A stretch of 39,807 bases of DNA from a virus. Where the stretch lies: positions 1 through 39,807 of the IMG/VR virus record IMGVR_UViG_3300001282_000024; one strand, written 5' to 3'. Below the pieces are notes generated by a model. It saw only the letters and a list, made by a program, of their open reading frames with translations, was not told the origin of the DNA and did not search any database. Below, piece by piece: positions 31,701 through 39,681 of the stretch (position 1 is its first letter; each line of letters starts with the position of its first letter). Both the position numbers and the translations under genes were made by a program.

Positions 31701-32054
31701 TCACTCCCCCTGCTTTACGTTGAATCCAGATTTGATCATATGTTCTGACACAGATTCGATGCCGGTTTGGTGGATCACGTAAACTTCGGCCAGATAGCGA
31801 GCGAAGGTCTGCTGGAAGTCCTGGGTGGTTGTGATCACCAACTGCTTGCCCGATAGAAGCGTTTCCAGTTCAGCCTTGGCTCTAATGCCTTCCATTGCGA
31901 GCGACTTGTGCATTTCTGGAGCGTTGTAGCCTTTGAGCCGCACATGCTGCCGTGTTTGCATGTCAAAACCCAAGTCAATCATCAAGACAGCGGTATCACC
32001 ATCGACGATGCGTTCGAGTCTGGCTGCGTAGGTGTAATTGACAACTGGCGGCAT
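31701..32054 (-). CDS. Staphylococcal nuclease-family (SNase/thermonuclease) protein
   Basis: 117 residues. The SNase core is recognisable: RIVDGDTAVL, VRLKGYNAPEMHK (Arg39 and Glu47 equivalent to the catalytic pair), and DFQQTFARYLAEVYV (Arg86). No signal peptide. Starts in TGATG overlap with the preceding gene. Known reaction: calcium-dependent cleavage of DNA and RNA. In a phage it may degrade host nucleic acid or reduce lysate viscosity. Confidence 0.82.
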   Translation of the reverse strand: MPPVVNYTYAARLERIVDGDTAVLMIDLGFDMQTRQHVRLKGYNAPEMHKSLAMEGIRAKAELETLLSGKQLVITTTQDFQQTFARYLAEVYVIHQTGIESVSEHMIKSGFNVKQGE

Positions 32055-32299
32055 CAGATTGGCCTTGGTTTAGGTGGCACTGGGATAACGCTGGGATTCC
32101 AGGTGTAGTCTGGGTCATCCAGATAGTTCTGAAACACCGGAGCAGGCACATTAACGAGCTGGGTGACCAACTGGGCGTGCCGTCTGGAATCCACTGCATA
32201 CCGTTCAATTGCTTTTTGCCGTGCGAGGCGTTTCGCCATTTCTTCAAGGCTTGGCTTTTGTCTTCTCATGAACCAGTCCAACAGTTCTTTTCCGGTCAT
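32054..32299 (-). CDS. Small helical protein, unknown
   Basis: 81 residues from the ATG at 32299 (ATGA overlap with the upstream gene). A basic helical N-terminus (LLDWFMRRQKPSLEEMAKRLARQKAIERYAVDSRRHAQLV) and a Pro-rich end (NPSVIPVPPKPRPI). No family recognised. The longer open frame up to 32422 overlaps the membrane protein gene and is not favoured. Confidence 0.6.
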   Translation of the reverse strand: MTGKELLDWFMRRQKPSLEEMAKRLARQKAIERYAVDSRRHAQLVTQLVNVPAPVFQNYLDDPDYTWNPSVIPVPPKPRPI

Positions 32300-32502
32300 T
32301 TTAGCCCTCTTGGAACGGTGAAGCAGTGGCCCAGGACGATTCCAACACCGAGTGCAAAGCTGAGACTGTGCTGATTGACTTCCCAGATCGCCTCGCTCCA
32401 GGTTGTGCCGCCGCTTTGCCACTTGATCAGATCAACAATCAGCAGCACGATTGCAACTGTGATCAACACGACAAAGTTCTTAGCAGCGGCACTAAAGGTC
32501 AT
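32296..32502 (-). CDS. Two-span small membrane protein, holin candidate
   Basis: 68 residues. Two hydrophobic segments (FVVLITVAIVLLIVDLI and SLSFALGVGIVLGHCF) separated by KWQSGGTTWSEAIWEVNQH, with a short basic end (VPRGLK). Size and topology fit a class II holin. It is one of several such genes here, so which is the true holin cannot be told from sequence. Confidence 0.6.
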   Translation of the reverse strand: MTFSAAAKNFVVLITVAIVLLIVDLIKWQSGGTTWSEAIWEVNQHSLSFALGVGIVLGHCFTVPRGLK

Positions 32503-33080
32503 CAGATTGGCCCGTTGGATGTTCCGTTGGATGTGCCGTTGCCGTTGTTTGTTGGCCAGAGTGGTGGCAGGGATGCGAAGAATTCGCCCACGGTTGGAAG
32601 TGCCTGTGTGCCTGCCTGAACAGCCTGAACCATGCTATAAAACAAGCTCCAGATAGTGTCGCGATAAGCGATTGCGGCATCACCTTCAGACTTGTAAGTT
32701 GTGATGTTGCTCAGAGTCCAGCTTGTGGCTGAAAGGATGGAATCGTATTGCTTCACGGACACCGCTTGATCGAGAAATGAGCCGATGCCGTTGCCGATTT
32801 CGGTGAGCCTTTGAATTACATAAGCCTGTTGTTCTTCGGCTGTCAGATTAATGACCGTCCACGTATCGCTCACGAATGTGCCATCGAAAGCAAAGCTCTG
32901 AGAAAGCCGCTGTGTGGCAGGGTTAAACGATGGGATTGGCGATGGGGTGTATGGGTAATAGCCGTATGTGGCTAAACTCGCATCGTCGAGGGCATTAAAA
33001 TTGCTGACAGTCGTGAATGACTGTGGTAGCCACTGTGGGCCGGAGATTTGACCGTTTGGATTGACTTGGCAATATTGCAT
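32502..33080 (-). CDS. Fibre-associated protein or fibre chaperone, possible
   Basis: 192 residues. The segment SQSFAFDGTFVSDTWTVINLTAEEQQAYVIQRL resembles small phage proteins placed after tail fibre genes (fibre-assembly type, with 'W.vv.lt.EE'). It then becomes helical, with a Gly/Asn/Thr-rich end (NGNGTSNGTSNGPI). Overlaps the downstream holin-like gene by one base. Role inferred from position after the fibres. Confidence 0.55.
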   Translation of the reverse strand: MQYCQVNPNGQISGPQWLPQSFTTVSNFNALDDASLATYGYYPYTPSPIPSFNPATQRLSQSFAFDGTFVSDTWTVINLTAEEQQAYVIQRLTEIGNGIGSFLDQAVSVKQYDSILSATSWTLSNITTYKSEGDAAIAYRDTIWSLFYSMVQAVQAGTQALPTVGEFFASLPPLWPTNNGNGTSNGTSNGPI

Positions 33081-33089
33081 GACTGCGCC

Positions 33090-33836
33090 TTATGCGTTGG
33101 GGTATGGGGCTGTTGGTACGGTTATTGTGCGAGCGTATTTGGTAATTCGGATGTCATCTAAATAGCCATCCATTGCTTGTTTACCGCCAGTTGAATCTGC
33201 TGCAATAGCAAGAGGACGTACGTTGTCGGCAAAGATCGTCTTTGTTACAGATGTTGTTGTTCCGGTCTGCACGCCGTCTAAATACAGACGTAGATTGCCG
33301 TTTTGTCGTACTGCTGCAACGTGATACCACCTACCAGTTGACCAAGTAAAGGTTGCGCTCTGAGTCAAAATGAAAGACCCACCGCCCGCTGCATAAAAAT
33401 ATAATCCGGTAGAGACTGCGTAAAAGCCCCACCAGTTCCCTGGATTGGATTCCGGCCAAGTTGACTGCCCAATTAACTGATTTTCATATCCGCTTCCATT
33501 GCCGGGTGGAGCAGTCGTAAAATAAACCCAAGTCTCAATTGTAAAATCACCAGAAATTGAACCAAAAACCGTATTTGGATTGTTTATTTTTATGTAATTC
33601 CCGAGGCCATTTACCGCACTATTTGTGTAAAAATAGCCAGAAGCTCCACCAAACTTGCTCTGCGCCGTGCTGATCTGAGCATTGCCATTCACAGTCACTG
33701 TTGCTGCATTTGGCCCGCTGTCCACAAAACTCGTGCTGTTATTCGCCCCGTCCATGTGCAGCAGGAGCGAAACGCTGGAGAAATATGGGTCGCTTGTTGC
33801 CGTCTTTCGGGCATTGCGAATAATATTGGCTAACAT
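33090..33836 (-). CDS. LamG/concanavalin-like lectin domain protein (receptor-binding candidate)
   Basis: 248 residues from the ATG in a TGATG junction. A single LamG-type jelly-roll fills most of it: VSLLLHMDGANNSTSFVDSG, FGGASGYFYTNS, FTIETWVYFTT, WSTGRWYHVAAVRQNGNLRLYLDGVQTG, GYLDDIRITKYART. These are the standard landmarks. Such domains bind carbohydrates. The gene ends the fibre cluster, so it is a good candidate for the receptor-binding tip. Confidence 0.85.
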   Translation of the reverse strand: MLANIIRNARKTATSDPYFSSVSLLLHMDGANNSTSFVDSGPNAATVTVNGNAQISTAQSKFGGASGYFYTNSAVNGLGNYIKINNPNTVFGSISGDFTIETWVYFTTAPPGNGSGYENQLIGQSTWPESNPGNWWGFYAVSTGLYFYAAGGGSFILTQSATFTWSTGRWYHVAAVRQNGNLRLYLDGVQTGTTTSVTKTIFADNVRPLAIAADSTGGKQAMDGYLDDIRITKYARTITVPTAPYPNA

Positions 33837-34732
33837 CAGAAGTTTTGACCTCCCACATACCCTTGCCAAGTCGTTCCACCATCGCTGGTGAAGAACGCAA
33901 AGCTATCCACCTTGCCGGATGTCGATGTGATCGTTGGAGCAGTGCCAGAAGCCCATTTAATCGACGAAGGCCAAGTGACTGCCCGAGCTGTACCATCTGC
34001 GGTGAAGATCAGGGTAAATGAGCCGCCGGAACCGCTTGCAGGAGGGTTGGATATCGTCAGGGTGGTGATCGCGGCATTAAGTGCGACTGTGAAGATATTC
34101 GATGTTTCAAGGTTTAACGTGAGTGTGCCGGATGAGATCGTTGGGCTGGAGACAGATTCGGAATAGTCACGAAGTTTGGCTCGGGTCAGCTCGTTATCCT
34201 GTAGGTTTTGCGTGCCTGTAAAGCTGTTTGCACCAAGTTTAACATCAGCCGTCAAGAACCCGTTTGCATCGAGGCCAACACCTGTTCCAATCCTAACGCC
34301 CCCCAAAACGGATACCGATGCTGCTGGCAAAGTGTAGGAGTATGTCGAACTGATCACACCGCTAGAGATTGCGATGGATGTGCCATCAACCTTGACTCCA
34401 CCCAGAACCGTTGTGGTCGCTGTGGGCAAGCTGTACGATGATGCGGAAGAACTGATAACCCCGCTGGCAATCGTAATTGTTGTTCCATCGACTTTGACCC
34501 CGCCCAGAACCGATGTGGTTGCTGTAGGCAAGCTGTATGCCGATGGCGTTCCGCTAAGGTCGCCGTAAGCTGTGACTGCTGCATAAGACAGGGATGTCCA
34601 GGCTGTTCCTGCGGCATTGCCAATTTTGAATTTACCAGTGTCCGTCTCGTAGCCTAGTTCGCCCGGCGAAAGCGTTGGGTTGGCCGATGTCCAGGCAGAA
34701 GCAGTGTCACGCCGAAGTTGTATCTTGCTCAT
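33836..34732 (-). CDS. Tail fibre protein with three internal repeats
   Basis: 298 residues. N-terminus KIQLRRDTASAWTSANPTLSPGELGYETDTGKFKIGNAAGTAWTSLSY matches the N-terminal module common in phage fibres and tropism proteins. Three tandem repeats of about 34 residues (LPTATTSVLGGVKVDGTTITIASGVIS) follow, then a longer beta region. Ends VGGQNF, whose GGAGG codons supply the ribosome site of the next gene. Likely trimeric fibre. Confidence 0.75.
   Translation of the reverse strand: MSKIQLRRDTASAWTSANPTLSPGELGYETDTGKFKIGNAAGTAWTSLSYAAVTAYGDLSGTPSAYSLPTATTSVLGGVKVDGTTITIASGVISSSASSYSLPTATTTVLGGVKVDGTSIAISSGVISSTYSYTLPAASVSVLGGVRIGTGVGLDANGFLTADVKLGANSFTGTQNLQDNELTRAKLRDYSESVSSPTISSGTLTLNLETSNIFTVALNAAITTLTISNPPASGSGGSFTLIFTADGTARAVTWPSSIKWASGTAPTITSTSGKVDSFAFFTSDGGTTWQGYVGGQNF
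34289..34537 (-). repeat. Three tandem copies of a ~100-base fibre repeat
   Basis: Coding repeats with a period of 33-34 codons: residues about 66, 100 and 133 each start a YSLP/YTLP-...-VLGGV unit. The first two copies are more than 80 percent alike by eye, the third more diverged. Confidence 0.75.
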
Positions 34733-36402
34733 CCTGTTGCGGAGCCTCCATCAAACGTGTTGTCGCTGGTAGATGCCGACCCGCCATCAAAGATTCCACC
34801 GCTACTGCCAATTCCGGCATAACGAGAATCAGCGTAACCCTGCGTAAGAATCGAGTATGCAGTCATGTTTGGGGTGCGTAAAGCTGTTCTGCCGAAATTC
34901 TGGAAGATAAGCTCTGCGGATTCACCCAAGGCTAGAATCGTGCGGTAATCGTAGGCTTGCGAGAAGGATAGATTAGAGTCTGTTTCCGCCCACGAACTGC
35001 GGGCTACTATTTGAAACTGCGAAGGTCTTCCAATTGCTGTACTGTTGGAGTAAGTGACTGCCTGGGATAGCTGATTGATCGTGTACTCTGCGGAACGGTA
35101 ATAACCTGCCTCTGGAACTTCTTCGTAATTGGATGGATTGTACGAACCTGTTGCACCAGCAGTGTATTTACAGCGAATGCCACTGGCTATATGAGGATCA
35201 TAAAGCTGAGTGGTCCCCTGTGGTCGCACACCTCCGGTTAATTCAAATGTTGCGGAAGTGATCGTATTTGCATTAGTCTTTGTGACAGAGTCCAGGAAAA
35301 TCTCGCCATACTGCCCGACCATGACCCGTCCTGTTTTAGAGGAGTTGGCAGAGCCTGTATCGTTGGAATTAAATCCAATAGATTTGTATTGTAAAGCCGC
35401 AGTAGACGACGAACTTGCAAGCAAACTACCGTCAAATATAGTCTTTGTAACCGTACCCGATGTGTTACTTGTCAATAGCCCTCTGGAATAGCCCTGAATG
35501 GGGCCACAGGCCGATGTAATGGAACCGTATTTTGGGAACTGAGATAACGTTCCTGCGGTGGTCTGCGTATCTTTCCAGACCTGAATATAATTGGCGTCTA
35601 CCAACGTTGTCACATCGTTCGCAGTGAGCGTTACATTGCCGGATCGACCATTGAACGTATTCGTGATCGTCTGCGTGCTTGCCAAATAACGTGAATCAGC
35701 ATATCCTCTGGTTAGGATCGAGTTTGCCCCATAGAGCAATGTCAGGGTTGTCGGCATCAAGAGAGTAGCTAAAGCATGCGTCCCGTTATTGGCAAGCTGG
35801 ATTCCAACTTGGTCGTCAGAATTCTGACTGGTCAAACTAGCCGAAGTTGAATTCCCTGTCAGATCGCCAATCGACCCAGAAATCATGGACAATTGAGTCC
35901 GCTGATTCGAATGAGTGTCGCCCGGTGCAAATGTAACTTGTATGTTGTCTCTCTGGGCGTACAACTGGCTGAGACTGTTGACTGCGAGGTCAGACGAACC
36001 AAGAAAAACACCCGATTCCGAAACTTCCAGAAAATGCTCGTCGTGCAAAGCGTTTGTCGATGTTGTGAGGCAAGCCAATCCAACTTGAAAAGAGGCTGGC
36101 TCCGCACCGTTTGTGGTACTGTAAAAACCGTTGTATTGCTTCTTCGTGTACGACCCGCTGGTATAAACCTGAACATCACCTCTCACCCAATTCGTGCCGC
36201 TAATCAGCGTGCTATTGGCATGAGTGATATTTGCCAGCGAGGTTTGCAATCCATCAGTTAAACCTACGACATTCCCATTAGCCTTTTTCAGAAAGACCTT
36301 ACCATCTGCTGTATTTACAGCCAACTCACCCGCCGACAAACTGCCAGCAGAAGGTGTTGCACCAGATGTGGAGGATCGCTTTAACTGGATGGTCTGAGCC
36401 AT
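34729..36402 (-). CDS. Large tail fibre protein
   Basis: 557 residues. N-terminus MAQTIQLKRSSTSGATPSAGSLSAGELAVNTADGKVFLKKANG is paralogous to both neighbouring fibre genes. The body is Ser/Thr/Gly-rich beta sequence with recurring ILTRGYADSRY / ILTQGYADSRY motifs (two copies) that resemble fibre shaft repeats. The end GGIFDGGSASTSDNTFDGGSATG has two DGG words, the second encoding GGAGG before the next ATG. Overlaps the next gene by 4 bases. Confidence 0.78.
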   Translation of the reverse strand: MAQTIQLKRSSTSGATPSAGSLSAGELAVNTADGKVFLKKANGNVVGLTDGLQTSLANITHANSTLISGTNWVRGDVQVYTSGSYTKKQYNGFYSTTNGAEPASFQVGLACLTTSTNALHDEHFLEVSESGVFLGSSDLAVNSLSQLYAQRDNIQVTFAPGDTHSNQRTQLSMISGSIGDLTGNSTSASLTSQNSDDQVGIQLANNGTHALATLLMPTTLTLLYGANSILTRGYADSRYLASTQTITNTFNGRSGNVTLTANDVTTLVDANYIQVWKDTQTTAGTLSQFPKYGSITSACGPIQGYSRGLLTSNTSGTVTKTIFDGSLLASSSSTAALQYKSIGFNSNDTGSANSSKTGRVMVGQYGEIFLDSVTKTNANTITSATFELTGGVRPQGTTQLYDPHIASGIRCKYTAGATGSYNPSNYEEVPEAGYYRSAEYTINQLSQAVTYSNSTAIGRPSQFQIVARSSWAETDSNLSFSQAYDYRTILALGESAELIFQNFGRTALRTPNMTAYSILTQGYADSRYAGIGSSGGIFDGGSASTSDNTFDGGSATG

Positions 36403-36404
36403 TA

Positions 36405-37325
36405 TCAGAACGTACCCCCATCAATTGTCGTTGATGTGCCAAGGATATCCGTTCCAATCGCCAACCCTAAATTTGTTCGAGCCGCCGATGCCGTTGTAGC
36501 ACCAGTGCCACCATAAGCCACGCCAACCGCTGTTGCTTGCCAAGTACCAGTTGCAATTGTGCCGACCGATGTCAGGCTTGATCCCGTAATTCCACTGCCC
36601 AACGCACTAGAAGTCAGAACCGAAACACCATTGATACGGTACTCTTTGCCACTTGCAATCGTTACATGCTCAGACAGAGTCCAAGCACCCGTGGCCGAAA
36701 ACCAGTTGATCGTCTTGTCAGTTGCACCCTTTAAAGTAATCCCACCGCCGTCAGCAGTCGTATCAGTGGGCGTTGCAACTGCACCCAGTTCGATATTTTT
36801 ATCATCCACGTTCATGGTCGTGGAATTGATCGTAACTGTTGTGCCGTTGACAGTCAGGTTGCCCGTGATCGTCGTATCACCAGAAACAGCCAGCGTGCCT
36901 GCAACTGATGGGTTTGTGTTTGTCAAAGGCGTATAGGTCAGTGCCGTTGTCACATCCGAGGACGTGAGCGTCACATTGCCTGTACGGGTATTAAACGTGT
37001 TGACGACATTTGTCAGATTGGATAATTTGCTCGTCACAAAAGCTGTGGTTGCAACCTTGGTGCTGTTATCCGATCCAGTCTGCGTTACGGCAATCAAATT
37101 GCCTGAGAAAGTCTTGTCGCCAGTGATCGTTTGCGTTGAGCTAAGGGTTAAAAATGCTCCGGGCCCAGCAATAGCCAATATCGACGAGGCTGACCCTGCC
37201 GTGTCGCCAAAGCCGTAATATAGGGTGTTGTCAACTTCGTTCATCGCAAGCTCGGCGTTGAGCAGGCCTGATGGCGCACCTGTTGCACCCGATGTTCTTC
37301 GCTTGATTCGGATTGGATTTGCCAT
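36405..37325 (-). CDS. Tail fibre protein
   Basis: 306 residues. N-terminus MANPIRIKRRTSGATGAPSGLLNAELAMNEVDNTLYYGFGD is paralogous to the two downstream fibres. Middle: GDTTITGNLTVNGTTVTINSTTMNVDDKNIELG, a motif widely seen in phage tail fibres. End: VAYGGTGATTASAARTNLGLAIGTDILG (a fibre hinge, the 'GGTGATTAAAARTNLGL' word) and TIDGGTF. Probably a side or tip fibre. Confidence 0.85.
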   Translation of the reverse strand: MANPIRIKRRTSGATGAPSGLLNAELAMNEVDNTLYYGFGDTAGSASSILAIAGPGAFLTLSSTQTITGDKTFSGNLIAVTQTGSDNSTKVATTAFVTSKLSNLTNVVNTFNTRTGNVTLTSSDVTTALTYTPLTNTNPSVAGTLAVSGDTTITGNLTVNGTTVTINSTTMNVDDKNIELGAVATPTDTTADGGGITLKGATDKTINWFSATGAWTLSEHVTIASGKEYRINGVSVLTSSALGSGITGSSLTSVGTIATGTWQATAVGVAYGGTGATTASAARTNLGLAIGTDILGTSTTIDGGTF

Positions 37326-37654
37326 CAGAAATTTCCTCCGTCAGTGACAACTGACTGCTTGATGTTTGCCCATTTGCTGATTGATTGGTTGTAGCTGAGT
37401 AGATCGCCTTGCGTTAGGCTGGATAGCTGGACATCGCCAAGGCTTGCTAAATTCGAGCCTGCTGCCCCGGTTTGCCCCGGCTGCCCTTGTGGGCCTGTCG
37501 CCCCTGTGTCGCCCTTTGAACCCTTCTCGGCAACGCATACCGAAACCCGATACGTATCCTGAACGGGGGCTTGAACGCTCACCTGATTTGTAGGAGAGAC
37601 AACAACATTCACAGGAGGTTCGAGCCGAACCCTGACTTGGATTGGATCAGCCAC
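37325..37654 (-). CDS. Collagen-like short fibre protein
   Basis: 109 residues. N-terminal beta segment (MADPIQVRVRLEPPVNVVVSPTNQV), then about eight Gly-X-Y triplets (GSKGDTGATGPQGQPGQTGAAG) that can form a collagen triple helix, and an end motif (LTQGDLLSYNQSISKWANIKQSVVTDGGNF) common in phage fibres. Overlaps its neighbours by 8 bases and 1 base. Likely a trimeric spike or fibre adaptor. Confidence 0.78.
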   Translation of the reverse strand: MADPIQVRVRLEPPVNVVVSPTNQVSVQAPVQDTYRVSVCVAEKGSKGDTGATGPQGQPGQTGAAGSNLASLGDVQLSSLTQGDLLSYNQSISKWANIKQSVVTDGGNF

Positions 37655-37982
37655 GGGGGATCACCAGGAAATTGCCAGCGAGACGGGTTTTCGTGATATC
37701 ACCATCTGTGAACGTCATCCACCACTTGTAGCTACCAGCACCAGCAGCAGTCGTCTGACTGTCTGACCACGTTACCGTAACCTTCCCTGTGGTGGAGTTA
37801 GCCGAGGTCGTTGCGTTGTAGGTCAGGTTGGAGGTCTTGAACGCTGCCGCAAATGTCATGTTGGCTATGCTGATCGTGCTGGAGCAGTCCGTTGCGGGAG
37901 CAACCGTGACCACCATCTGCACATCGTCTCCGGCGACTGCCGAAATATTGAGCGTTGCTGGGAGTTGGATGAAATCTGGCAT
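37647..37982 (-). CDS. Small Ig-like virion protein between portal and fibres
   Basis: 111 residues from the ATG at 37982, two bases after the portal stop (longer starts overlap the portal gene). Beta-rich: FIQLPATLNISAVAGDDVQMVVTVAPATDCSSTISIANMTFAAAFKTSN, then GSYKWWMTFTDGDITKTRLAGNFLVIPRG. This resembles the N-terminal domain of baseplate upper proteins (BppU-like) and similar fibre adaptors. Assignment is tentative. Confidence 0.6.
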   Translation of the reverse strand: MPDFIQLPATLNISAVAGDDVQMVVTVAPATDCSSTISIANMTFAAAFKTSNLTYNATTSANSTTGKVTVTWSDSQTTAAGAGSYKWWMTFTDGDITKTRLAGNFLVIPRG

Positions 37983-37984
37983 CC

Positions 37985-39481
37985 TTAGGAGACCTCCTCG
38001 ATGTCTGTCCAACCCTCGCGTGACTCGTATTCTTCCAGTTCTGCCAGCAAGCTCACATAAGACTGGACTAAAGCCTTGTTCACCCCTGATCGACTGGGAG
38101 ACAGGGAATCGCTATTGCGTTCGCCCTCGATCTTGGACCGTTCACCTGTGCTGGCAGGAACCTTTACCGAGCCGATGTTATCGCCTTCAGAAACCGTTGT
38201 TTTAGCTGGATCAGCCTGGGGTAGAATCTCGTTGCGAATTTCATCCCTAGCGATCCCAAGCGAGTCAGCATCTGGTGAATCAGATTTGCCGTAGCCAACG
38301 ATATCGCGAGACTCATTAATAGTGATAACTCCACCACCGAGAAGACGAATCGCACGATTGGCTGCAATCTGTTCACGGTCATCAAGCTCCTCAACTGGCG
38401 AATAATCAAATGTGAACTTGATTCGACCGGACCTCACGTCATCAGGATCTTCAAAGTCGATCAACAGCTGATGCGTCATCTCGTCCGCAAAAACCTTCTG
38501 CAACGGAATCAATCCGTGGACGTATGCTGCCCTGATGGCATCTGCGTAGGTTCCGTATGCACCCGTGTTGTCTGTGTTCAGCCCCAGAACCGATGTGTTC
38601 AACCCCATTGCCGCGAGAACCGTAGCCTGTGCCGACTTGGGAATCTCTACCAGACCGATCTCTTCCGGCGTGAATCCCATCTTGTGCAGTTCGTAAGCAC
38701 CCGTCAAAACGGTAGGGTCTCCACGCTGGTCACCTGTGAGGGCATCCTTGAGCCGAGATTTGATCGCCTTGGCGTCGTCCTCTGAGACCGTGAAATCACC
38801 CTTGGGGGTCGCGATAAGCCCAGGAACCGCAAAATTGCGAAGCAGAGAGGCTGTGTAGGTGGATGCCTCGTTTAAAACAGCAATCTCACGCACATGGGCG
38901 AGCAGAGGACTCCAGCCGACCCGATCCTGATCCATGTCGATATAACGACGGATGTGAATCACCCTGTCCGCAGGAACGTCCAGCATCTTCCCGTTGATGT
39001 TGTATCGCCAGGCTGTGAGGTAATCTGATCCGTCCGTTGGAAAGAGGGGAGAAACCTTATCAGCCCTCCAGATCTTCAACTCCACTGGCTCGCCCAGGCG
39101 ATTCTTGATCTTCTCGATCCAGACATTGCCGTAACAGCTTGCATCCCTGACATATGCACCGACAAACGCTGCTTCACCCACATAAGGGTGAGGACGACGT
39201 AACAATGTCAATGCAGGGTGATTATGGATCGGATCTTCGATTCCTTCGTCATCCACTCGCACCACTTGTAGATTCGGGACGGACCAGTTTCTGGCAAGCC
39301 AGTCGATACCGGAAGCTACCGTGGAGTTCTTCCATAAACCCTGGATAAGCATTTCCGTGTAATCGTACGTTGTTCCTGGCAACCAAACGCTATAAGGGCG
39401 ATATCCACCACCCAGCCCACCCCAACCGGAGTAGGGCGTTTTGCCGCGAAACAGCGATTTGAACGATCCATATAATCCCAT
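37985..39481 (-). CDS. HK97-family portal protein
   Basis: 498 residues from the ATG at 39481; the frame extends to 39580, but the upstream part is low-complexity Lys-rich sequence and contains the promoter. Portal pattern: VASGIDWLARNWSVPNLQVV, HPALTLLRRPHPYVGEAAFVGAYVRDASCYGNVWIEKIKN, VIHIRRYIDMDQDRVGWSPLLAHVREIAVLNEASTYTASLLRNFAVPGLI, and MGLNTSVLGLNTDNTGAYGTYADAIRAAY. Known role: dodecameric channel at the capsid vertex, docked by the terminase. On a circular map it follows terminase and methyltransferase. Confidence 0.93.
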   Translation of the reverse strand: MGLYGSFKSLFRGKTPYSGWGGLGGGYRPYSVWLPGTTYDYTEMLIQGLWKNSTVASGIDWLARNWSVPNLQVVRVDDEGIEDPIHNHPALTLLRRPHPYVGEAAFVGAYVRDASCYGNVWIEKIKNRLGEPVELKIWRADKVSPLFPTDGSDYLTAWRYNINGKMLDVPADRVIHIRRYIDMDQDRVGWSPLLAHVREIAVLNEASTYTASLLRNFAVPGLIATPKGDFTVSEDDAKAIKSRLKDALTGDQRGDPTVLTGAYELHKMGFTPEEIGLVEIPKSAQATVLAAMGLNTSVLGLNTDNTGAYGTYADAIRAAYVHGLIPLQKVFADEMTHQLLIDFEDPDDVRSGRIKFTFDYSPVEELDDREQIAANRAIRLLGGGVITINESRDIVGYGKSDSPDADSLGIARDEIRNEILPQADPAKTTVSEGDNIGSVKVPASTGERSKIEGERNSDSLSPSRSGVNKALVQSYVSLLAELEEYESREGWTDIEEVS

Positions 39482-39487
39482 ACTCAT

Positions 39488-39516
39488 ATCATAACATAAG
39501 CAGGTGTGCATAACAA
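39488..39516 (-). promoter_or_regulatory. Leftward late promoter of the portal operon
   Basis: Minus strand -35 TTGTTA (39516-39511), 17-base spacer, -10 TATGAT (39493-39488, 5 of 6). Exactly six bases separate the -10 from the ATG at 39481, so the mRNA may start at the start codon. No ribosome site is seen upstream of that ATG. Confidence 0.6.
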
Positions 39517-39681
39517 GATGGGAGTGAGGGGGAGGCTTTTTCTGTTTTTTATTTTTTTCTCTTTTAAGAATTCTCGACAAAGCGCATGGCCGACACGCCT
39601 GGGGCCACGGCTCCGAAAAAATCGCGAAATTGTGTCACATAAACTAGGTGTCCATGTCATGAAAACACCCTGGAAACAAGT
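39517..39681. other. Noncoding right-end segment
   Basis: No convincing gene. It holds a pyrimidine-rich stretch with runs of T (about 39537-39565) and GC-rich sequence at 39580-39612. With the adjoining repeats it separates portal from whatever lies beyond the window; a packaging site here cannot be excluded. Confidence 0.4.

Noticed and set aside
33836-36402. Diversity-generating retroelement acting on the fibre genes
   Set aside because: The fibre N-termini recall tropism-determinant proteins, but no reverse transcriptase gene or template repeat is present.
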